64,000 bases of DNA from Cryptomeria japonica. Lineage: Eukaryota > Streptophyta > Pinopsida > Cupressales > Cupressaceae. The translations under genes were made by a program, and so were the position numbers. Where the stretch lies: assembly GCF_030272615.1 (NCBI RefSeq), contig NC_081415.1, positions 234,431,303-234,495,302 of the forward strand. Reading direction: 5' to 3'. The notes beneath the pieces are model-generated. The model saw only the letters and a program-made list of their open reading frames with translations. It did no database searches and was not told where the DNA came from. Numbering within the stretch: the stretch's first letter is position 1; the number at the start of each line of letters is the position of its first letter. Shown here piece by piece: positions 56,795-64,000 of the stretch.

Positions 56795-57658
56795 GTGCAG
56801 ACTGCCCTACATGCAGAAAGAAGGAACTTATGGGTTATAGACAGTGGTTGCTCCAATCACATGACCAGTGACAAAAAGAAATTTATTGAGCTTGAAAATT
56901 GGAATGGAGGCTCAGTAAGATTTGGAGACAACTCCTCCATTAAGATTAAAGGAAAAGGTACTCTAAATATAGATGGAAAATTGAAGGCCCATGATGTATA
57001 TTATGTGGAAGGTTTAAAGCACAATTTAATAAGTGTAATTCAAATGTGTGATAAAGGTTGCAAATTCACTTCTGACTCTACTGGTTGCCAGATAAGAAAA
57101 GAGAGTACCGGTCAGATTATTGCAGAAGGTAAAAGAACATATGAAAATGTGTACAATCTGAAGGAATGCTTTGAGTCCCAATGCATGATGGGACAAGTGG
57201 ATGAGAGTTGGTTGTGGTATAGGAGATCAGGCCACATAAATTTTGATAATTTGGTTGCAGTGAGCAAAAAGGGCTGTGTGAGAGATATACCACCAATCAC
57301 CAAACCGGTAAGCACATTTTGTGATGAATGTGTAAGAGGAAAGTAGACTAAGGTGAGATTCAAGACTAAGGAACATAATACTTCAAGGACACTAGAAGTG
57401 GCACATATTGATCTATGTGGACCAACTAGAAAAAGAGCTCTAACTGGTGAAAGATACTTCATACTTCTTATTGATGATTTTTCAAGAATGACATGGGTCA
57501 GTTTCCTACATGATAAATCTCAATCCTTTGAAAGATTCAAGATTTTATGGAAGATGGTTGAGAGGGAAAGTGGATGCAAGCTGAGATGTCTAAGATCAGA
57601 TTGGGGTGGAGAGTTCACATCAAATGAGTTTGAACACCACAAAAAAATGGTGTTGTAG
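56795..57658 (+). pseudogene. pol: Element D protease and integrase
   Basis: Protease active site DSG in LWVIDSGCSNHMTSD near 56830. Integrase zinc region: WYRRSGHINFDN and then CDECVRGK (about 57216-57340); the first ligand His is Tyr here. Core: HIDLCGPTRKRAL, RMTWVSFLHDKS, and RSDWGGEFTSNEF, keeping the second catalytic Asp that J lacks. A TAG follows CVRGK at 57344. The frame shifts in an A7 run near 57642-57648 just before the catalytic Glu segment. Confidence 0.92.
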
Positions 57659-58134
57659 AAAGGAAAAACATGACAGTCAAGGAGATGGCAAGAACCATGC
57701 TAAATGAGGCAACCATACTAGATACATATTGGAAGGAAGTAGTTCACATTGTTGTCTATACCTTGAATCGGGTTCAAATGAGAACAAACAACAAAATGAC
57801 ACCTTATGAACTATGGTATGACTAAAAGTCATCAGTTAAATACTTCAAAGTGTTTGGAAGTAAATGTTTTATCAAGAGAGATGTGGATGGCTTAGGTAGC
57901 TTTGATTCAAGGAGTGATGAAGGTATCTTCTTGGGCCACTCAACTCATAGAAAAGCCTACAAATGCTACAACAAAAGAATAAGAAGAGTCATTGAGAGTG
58001 TGCATGTAAGAGTTGATGAAGATATGCATAAAAGAAGACAAGTGCAAGTAAACTGGTATAATGACACTGGTGATGAAGATGCAGTTCAGATTGACAGTGA
58101 ATCAGAAGAAGCATCAAACAAGTCCCCCAACTGA
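57649..58134 (+). pseudogene. pol: Element D integrase C-terminal part
   Basis: In the next frame: VVERKNMTVKEMARTML with the catalytic Glu region, RTNNKMTPYELWYD, then FGSKCFIKRD, DEGIFLGHSTHRKAYKCYN and an acidic linker ending EEASNKSPN. One stop near 57823. Matches the copia GKGY/IN C-terminal arrangement seen in J. Confidence 0.9.
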
Positions 58135-59335
58135 TATGTACATAAATATCACCTGGAAGATTAGATCTTAGGTAATAAGAATGATGGTGTGTAGACCAGA
58201 AGAAGACTTGCCCAAAATGATGAACAAGTCAATTTCTGCCTCATGACTGAAATGGAACCCAAAACATTTAATGAGGCCAGTAGAAGTCAGCAATGGATGG
58301 ATGCAATGGAAGAGGAACTATAGCAAGAAGAACAAGACTTGGGAATTAGTTCCTAGATCGACAGACAAGAATATTATTGGCACAAAGTGGGTCTACTGGA
58401 ACAAGATGAATGAAGAAGGAAATATTATGACACACAAAGCAAGGTTAGTGTGAAAAGGATACTCTCAAGTAGAAGGAATAGACTTTGAAGAAACATTTGC
58501 ATCGGTTTCTAGGCTTGAGGCCATTAGAATGTTTCTAGCCCTTTCAGCCTACAAGAGATGCAAAGTCTATCAAATGGATGTAAAATCTGCTTTCCTGAAT
58601 GGAAATTTAGAAGAGGAAGTATACATGGAACAACTAGAAGGTTTTCTGGTGCATGATGATGAAACCTTTGTGTGATGGTTGAAGAAAGAATTGTATGGTT
58701 TGAAGCAAGCTCCAAGAGCATGGTACTCAAGGTTAGATAAGTACCTAAAGGAGCAAGGATTCAAAAAGGGAAGTGCAGATAGCAGTATGTACATTAAAGT
58801 AGATGGAAACCACATGATTATTGTGTTTTTATATGTGGATGACATCATTTTTGGAGGTAACAAGGATACCTTGTGCAAAGAATTTGTTGATCAGATACAG
58901 TCTGAGTTTGAGATGTCGATGCTTGGAGAGTTGTCTTACTTTCTTGGTTTGCAGATTTCACATCAAGGTAAAGGGATATTTATTTTTCAAACCAAGTATG
59001 CCAAAGATATGTTGAAGAAGTTTCAAATGGAAGACAACAAACTGGTAAGTACCCCCATGGTGACCGGATGCAAGTTGAGAAAGGATGATGAATCACTGGT
59101 AGTGGATCAGAAATTGTATAGATCCATGATTGGTAGTTTGTTATTTCTTATTGCTTCTAGACCAGATATAGTGTAGGCAGTATGTATGGTGGCTAGATTT
59201 CAGGGTACACCTAGATAGTCACATGTGAATGTAATCAGGAAGATATTCTGGTATCTACAAGGGAGACTTGATTATGGACTATGGTATCCAAGAAAGGGTA
59301 TTTTACATTACATGCCTACATTGATGCTGATTGGG
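58135..59335 (+). pseudogene. pol: Element D reverse transcriptase
   Basis: RT begins after a broken linker. [31 protein letters not shown], and [13 protein letters not shown] carry the first catalytic Asp. ELYGLKQAPRAWYSRL and YVDDIIFGGNKD carry the intact catalytic YVDD (near 58834). FEMSMLGELSYFLGLQI, MVTGCKLRKDDES and ASRPDIV follow. Stops lie near 58321, 58453, 58674, 59174 and 59216. A frameshift near 59300 leads into RNase H. No intact frame. Confidence 0.92.
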
Positions 59336-59787
59336 TAGGTTGCATTGATGATTGAAAGAGCACAAGCGGTGGTGCATTCTTCCTAGGTAACCAGTTGGTC
59401 TCATGGCATAGCAAGAAGCATGATTCAATCTCTCTATCTACTGCTGAAGAAAAATATATTGTTGCTGCTACATGTTGTTCTCAGGTGTTGTGGATTAAGT
59501 AGACCCTCAAGGATAGTCAGGTAGAAACATCTGACCCTGTTTCTATTTGGTGTTACAATTCAAGTGCAATCAATATATTAAAGAACCCGGTTTTGCACTC
59601 AAGGACAAAGCACATTTCCATCAAATATCATTTTCTCAGGGAGAAGGTGGCAGATCGAGAAGCTAAGGTAGAGTATGTCCCCACATGTGAACAAGTGGCT
59701 GATATCTTCACCAAACCTCTACCAGTAAGCACATTTGAGTATCTAAGACACAAGTTAGGAGTTGTGTCACTTGCTTCATGCACTTAA
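59310..59787 (+). pseudogene. pol: Element D RNase H and polyprotein end
   Basis: RNase H with IDADWVG (catalytic Asp region), KSTSGGAFFLGNQLVSW, SLSTAEEKY, and TKHISIKYHFLREKV, then VADIFTKPLPVSTFEYLRHKLG. Stop codons near 59356 and 59500. Ends TAA 59785-59787. Confidence 0.92.
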
Positions 59788-59975
59788 ATGTTTAAGGAGA
59801 TATATAGTTTGGGGGGAGTTCTCTGCCATACCTTTTGACTCTTGAACCAGTTGATGGACAAAGGGGGAGATAAGCACATGCAGAGTTTGTGCCCTTTGTC
59901 ATTGTTGTCAAATGGGGAGAATGAACTGGTTGAAGAAATGCAGAGTATGTTGACATCAATGCCAAAGGGGGAGAT
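59788..59975 (+). promoter_or_regulatory. Element D 3' untranslated region with repeated PPT-like tracts
   Basis: PPT adjoining the LTR: AAAGGGGGAGAT (59964-59975). Two others: ACAAAGGGGGAGATAAG near 59858 and TCAAATGGGGAGAATG near 59908. The final tract is flanked by ATGCCAA and TTGGCAT, an inverted repeat. Confidence 0.85.
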
Positions 59976-60235
59976 TGTTGGCATTGTAATGTCATTGATG
60001 TCAACTGGAAAGTCACTAGTATGAATGGTTATCGATATGTCAAGTGTATGTAGGATGCAAGAAGGAGATGTTATTGGAATGGATGTTCACCAATAAGAAA
60101 ACATAAGAAAGAAAAGAGATAAACTGGTTATGCCAACCGGTATGCAGGAAGGTGCAGTGATAACCGGTAAACAAGTTCACCGATAAGTTAGCATGATCAT
60201 CATGAAAGGTATGTTACCGGTATGAAGGCACTAAT
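59976..60235 (+). repeat. Element D 3' LTR, first 260 bp
   Basis: TGTTGGCATTGTAATG...; matches 20567-20830. Cut at CACTAAT by LTR G; the rest lies beyond the window. Confidence 0.88.
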
Positions 60236-61621
60236 TGTTGGCATATGTGCTGAGCATGATGACATGATGGTATTGTATGTTGTCATTGATGTCAATATGC
60301 TAAAGTATGAACCGGTATATTGAAGAAATGAAACTGGCAAGAGAACCGGTATGATGATGTGAACCGGTATATGTGAAAAGGTGAAGCGGTATATTTGTTC
60401 AAGGTGAACCGGTATATGGAATTTTCGTATCAGGGTTTCATTTGGCATGACTATCAGTTGGTAGCCTCAACTTCAGGGTTTCCAGTTGATGCATTCCAAG
60501 CCTGTGTGACTGAACCGATGATATATTGTGATGAGTTAGCATTATAATGAAGATCAGATAGTGTTGCCACGTCAACCTTGTGTGCATGAAGGATTTCCTT
60601 GAGGATCTTACATGGAGATTGATCTTATCTACCTTGGGAATGCGCAAAGTATTTGTAAATAATGGAGAAAACATGATGGGTTATCAACTTCTTGAAGCGG
60701 CAAAGAATGAATGTTGGAGAACATCTTGAGATCTGTTCAAGACTATTGTATTCAATGCAGTATGATTAATGGTCGATGATGTTTTTCATTTTGAGGTTGT
60801 TGGCAAATGTTATTTGTGTATCCCAGTGAGTTATACTTGATTCTAGCCAGACTAGAGAAGTGTTTTGATACTTGCAAAGTGTGATTGTAGAGGAAAAGGA
60901 GCTAAAGTGGATCTACCTTGGCATTGAGTGCTGTTATTAGATCAATGTATTACCTGTTGACTTCTAACCATCTCAGCAGTTGAAAAATCCCTTAACCGGG
61001 TAGCTTTAACAGGATTTTGTGTAAATCCTTTAAAAGGGTGACTCAATTCAATGAGTCCTTCAAATCCTCTTGCGAGGTAACCTTTAACAGGGTTCTAACC
61101 TTTAACCGGGTATTTAACCATCCCTTAACCGGGTGATCCCTAGCAGGATCAGTTCCTAGCAGAACCTATTGTAATTGTCTTTAACCGGACTAGGCTCCTA
61201 AAAGAGTGGAATTCAAAAGAGTTCAAGAGTAGCTTGTGGGTATTCATCCCCACTGTGGTTTTTCCCAGTTGGGTTTCCATGTGAAAAATCAGTGTGTCAT
61301 GTGTGATGTCTTTCATGTGATGGTTTAGTGTTTTATGTCAAACTAGTAAAATATTTTGAACTAGCAATCATCATATTTTGGATGATAGATTACTTGTTTA
61401 TGCATAAGGGTGAAGTGAAAATGTGGTATTAGATTGTATGGAATGCTAAGGGTTACCGGCTTATGTCTTTCACATTCTCACTGTGTTTTACCGATAGTAA
61501 TTTGACTCAGACCGATGTTATTGCTTGCCAGTCAAAGTTTAGTGTTTGCAATCAAACCAGTTCAGGGAAAGTGTTTTTCCCTGTACTGATTCACCCCCCC
61601 TCTCAGTACCGGATTGGTACT
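60236..61621 (+). mobile_element. G: LTR of the F family, plus strand, itself interrupted by I2
   Basis: Starts TGTTGGCATATGTGCTGAG right after CTAAT, homologous to F over its whole visible length. It has the GAACCGGTATAT repeats (60309-60420), a TTAACCGGG/CTAGCAGG array (60985-61210), TTTTTCCCAGTTGGGTTTCCA near 61259, TTCACC plus C run and CTCAGTACC near 61590. It stops at GTACT (61617-61621), about 25-30 bp before the F-type end. Whether G is a solo LTR or heads a full element cannot be told here. Confidence 0.85.
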
Positions 61622-63025
61622 TGTAGACGTATAAAAATGACCATATTCCTAAATAAATATTTAATGTTCATTTTATTCTCATTCCTCTATTTAATTAAGT
61701 AAATTATTCAATTTATTTAGTTAAATTCACTTAAGCCCTTTCTGTCATTTAATTGAATAAATCATTTTATTTAATTAGAACCCTTCTCTCTACTTTTAAT
61801 TAAATTCACATTTAATTAAATAGTTTACCCCAATTAAATAAATCTAATTTATTTAAATCCCCAACTTGCAACCAAATTGAAATAAAGCAATTTATTTTAA
61901 TTAGTTCTATTTTCCATCACCCACTTGCATTTTCCTACATCTCCCACTTGCCTCCTAACCCTATTCCTAATTTCTTCTAGAATCCATCTAATCCTAATCA
62001 ATTAACCTAAACCCATCCATTATCCCCTTTTCCTAAATTTGAGGTGGTCACTTCTCAAATTTGGAGTAAAGTCTTCAAAAGGCAGAATGCCCCCAAATTT
62101 GGAAGGACTCTTACAAATTTGTCCCCAAAGTCTTCAAACCATTAATGGTTAACTAACCCTTAGTGGCATGGTTAGAGACTTTTTGCCTAACTCAACCTCC
62201 ATCTAACCCAAGGGTCTCATCAAGCATTTATTGTTTTGACCATGGTTATTCCTTTAATCTTTGCACAAGAGTTTACCCCTTGGGTAAAAGCTTTATCCAA
62301 TGGATAACCCTAACCTAACCTTAACCCTTACCTGCTAGGGTAACCATGAGGTCTTCTCAAGCATTTAATGCTTCTTACATCTCCTTCAACCAGCCTTATG
62401 TTGACAATTGTCACCATTTCATTGGTGAAAATTGAAAACATGGATTGACAACTTTCAAACTTGACCCTTGATTAACTCTTTCAATCCTGACCATCCATTA
62501 AACCATTTTCACTATAAATAGAGCTCTCATTCCTCCATTTTAAGGATCCATGTAAGATTTAGTATCTCATTTATGCTCAATTTTACTAACACATCTAGCT
62601 TCTCTTTGTTATAGGAATAAATCTAATAAGCATTTTAGACTATTTCCTTTATCATTAGCTTAACTCATGAACTAGTATATCATGTTAGGATAGTATTGCT
62701 AATAATCTTGTCATGTTATAATCTAGTTTATTGCATTTGCAAAATCATGCATAGACAAGATGCATTTTCATAACTAAATCAATCATAAGCATCCCTCGTT
62801 CTTGCATTTGTCTTTCCTAAGCCACTTTGCTCAGTGATATGAGAGCAAAGGCATTGGCTTGAGGGACCTTGTGAGATAGAGAACTATGGAACCATCCTTG
62901 GGAAGTTGAGTCATTCTTCATGACTCCATAACTTGCACCAAGAAGTCCTGTGGGTGTGTGGACAAGCCTCTTTGAACTTTAATTTTCACATTTTAAGTTT
63001 CATCGCCCCGCTTTTCCCGCATACA
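61622..63025 (+). repeat. I2: gypsy-like LTR
   Basis: Starts TGTAGACGTATAAAAATGACC, similar to I1, and ends CATACA. AT-rich ATTTAATTAA runs, a TATA-like CACTATAAATAG at 62511 and a CT/AG-rich leader follow. The next bases hold a non-Met primer-type site, so this is a 5' LTR of a gypsy-like element on the plus strand. No ORF. Confidence 0.7.
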
Positions 63026-63029
63026 TTTC

Positions 63030-63047
63030 TGGCACCCACCATGGGGC
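63030..63047 (+). promoter_or_regulatory. I2 primer binding site
   Basis: TGGCACCCACCATGGGGC four bases after the LTR end. It resembles TGGCGCC-type gypsy primer sites rather than the initiator-Met site of the copia elements. Confidence 0.65.
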
Positions 63048-63113
63048 ACTACCCCATTAATCAAATCGGTTTTAAAAAATAAACACTTTTGCGAGTACGT
63101 GGGAAATAGGAAT

Positions 63114-63368
63114 TAGTGCATAGGGAACATCCCTTAGCGCATTTGGTGGATCTTTTAGTGCATCCAGTGCACTATTTAGCGCGTGGGGTCTATTATCTAG
63201 TTCGTACAGTCTTTACCTTAGCACATCGCCCCCACTAATACTTTCCTATAGGTCTCAGCGCAGGAGAAAAATAGAGTAGCGCATCTGAAACACAGTCCAA
63301 CATGTCGGGCCTTTTCGATAGTGCATCCAGATTACTTTGTAGCGCATATAGTTTGTTCTGTAGCACAT
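63114..63368 (+). repeat. Array of TAGYGCAT octamers in the I2 leader
   Basis: About twelve exact or near copies of TAGCGCAT/TAGTGCAT/TAGCACAT in 255 bp: 63114, 63135, 63156, 63165, 63177, 63198, 63219, 63256, 63277, 63319, 63340 and 63361. Many of the spacings are 21 bp or multiples of 21 (63114, 63135, 63156, 63177, 63198, 63219; 63256, 63277; 63319, 63340, 63361). Confidence 0.85.
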
Positions 63369-63522
63369 CATAGACAGAGGCAAAACAACTCTAACCTATT
63401 GGGCCCATATAAAATTTTCATTTCATATATGTCTTTTCTCGGAGTAATATCCATTTAATCCGTTGGCCAAGTCATTTATTTAATTTTCCTCATATAGCTT
63501 GGCCATTGTTAAGTTTCACTGT

Positions 63523-63678
63523 GTTGAACTTGAATCTTTTTGGTTCAAGGTTCAAAGTTCAACGGGCGTTGTTTTGAATGTTTTTCATTCGACACGGTTT
63601 TAAGTTTTTGCTACTCCTTGTCGGTATTTTACATTCTTTGAACCTTGAACTTGAATCTTTTGGGTTCAAAGTTCAAAG
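63523..63678. repeat. Two TTCAAG/CTTGAA inverted repeats
   Basis: GTTGAACTTGAA (63523-63534) faces TTCAAGGTTCAAAGTTCAAC (63544-63563). A second, similar pair, CTTTGAACCTTGAACTTGAA facing TTCAAAGTTCAAAG, lies at 63636-63678. Both can fold into hairpins with short loops. Confidence 0.75.
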
Positions 63679-63680
63679 TT

Positions 63681-64000
63681 TTGTAGGTCCCGGGGACAAC
63701 TAGAAGGGGGGGGGGGTGAATCAGTTGTCCAATAAATTCAAACTGAAATCTTATTAACCAACTTAATGCTTAGTACCGGTAAAACAGTTAAGTATGCTGG
63801 TAAACAGTGTTAACAGAAAATTGCTTATACTAGTAAGAATTAATGCATGAAACATAAACATAAAGTCATCCACAACACATGACACAAATATTTGTACGTG
63901 GAAACCCTGTAAGAGGAAAAACCACAGTGGGAAACCTTACCCACAATCAGATGATACTACTGCAGATAGTAAGTGTATAAAGAGGGGTCTACACATGCAG
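63681..64000 (-). repeat. H: start of another copia LTR, minus strand (runs off window)
   Basis: Plus-strand TGTAGGTCCCGGGGACAACTA, a G run followed by TGAATCAGTTG, and GGAAACCCTGTAAGAGGAAAAACC near 63899 match the 3' end layout of the other minus-strand copia LTRs. The exact end at 63681 is my guess. Confidence 0.7.

Larger units (their letters stand above)
20567..60235 (+). mobile_element. Element D: autonomous Sirevirus-like copia, host of nested insertions
   Basis: Once the nested insertions B (with A), C, E and F are discounted, this is one plus-strand element. Its 5' LTR is in three pieces, followed by a primer site, gag in three pieces, pol, a polypurine tract and the first 260 bp of its 3' LTR (59976 onward), where LTR G cuts in. 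The 5' LTR starts TGTTGGCATTG at 20567, preceded by CACAT. The matching right target copy would lie beyond the window. Gag has a DUF4219/UBN2 start, a long coiled coil, a GLGF segment and several knuckles. These features and the repeated PPT-like tracts fit Sireviruses. The two LTR starts differ by roughly 15 percent by eye, so D is the oldest layer here. Confidence 0.9.

Noticed and set aside
63114-63368. CRISPR-like array
   Set aside because: The repeated unit is only 8 bp, degenerate, and the context is a plant gypsy leader.

Overview
The window is repeat-rich plant nuclear DNA: long terminal repeat (LTR) retrotransposons nested inside one another, with no convincing host gene. The LTR lengths (about 0.85 to 1.6 kb), Ty1-copia pol order (protease, integrase, reverse transcriptase, RNase H), initiator-Met-type primer sites, 5-bp target duplications and AT-rich spacers indicate a large-genome land plant. 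A gymnosperm is plausible, but the sequence does not prove it. I name elements by letter for reference only.

Layout. 1-1.4 kb: decayed copia RT/RNase H tail. 1.5-3.7 kb: unidentified Glu/Gln-rich coding remnant. 5076-13434: element J, a full-length decayed autonomous copia (TSD TTCTA), holding an apparent solo LTR I1 (9585-10541). 14.2-14.9 kb: LINE remnant. 15.3-20.5 kb: two head-to-head diverged gypsy-like LTR regions (K1, K2) with an unidentified minus-strand ORF. 20567 to beyond the window: element D, an autonomous Sirevirus-like copia on the plus strand, broken up by later insertions. Its 5' LTR holds element B (21845-36346, minus), which holds element A (23648-30247, plus), and also element C (36527-44200, minus). 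Its gag holds element E (44913-53537, minus) and solo LTR F (54870-56428, minus). Its 3' LTR is cut at 60235 by LTR G (plus), which is cut at 61621 by gypsy-like element I2, whose leader is cut near 63681 by another LTR, H.

Main observation. A, B, C and E are complete by structure: two LTRs, PBS, PPT, and matching or nearly matching 5-bp target duplications. None has protease, integrase, reverse transcriptase or RNase H. Each encodes a coiled-coil Gag with an array of four or five CCHC-type knuckles, then a separate second ORF (ORF2) of about 1,000-1,200 codons where pol would be. ORF2 is collinear in all four: an N-terminal domain of about 250 residues with shared motifs, a second block around AVEPR...MGYE, a Lys/Glu-rich middle and a coiled-coil C-terminus. 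I could not assign a function. It looks like a lineage of non-autonomous copia elements carrying a conserved large accessory protein, presumably mobilised by D-like or J-like autonomous relatives whose Gag, leader and LTR signals they partly share.

Nearly every reading frame is broken. Many stops fit C-to-T change at Gln codons. The one long uninterrupted frame is the 450-codon Gag of B. All coordinates of LTR ends were read by eye from the two copies and their target duplications.
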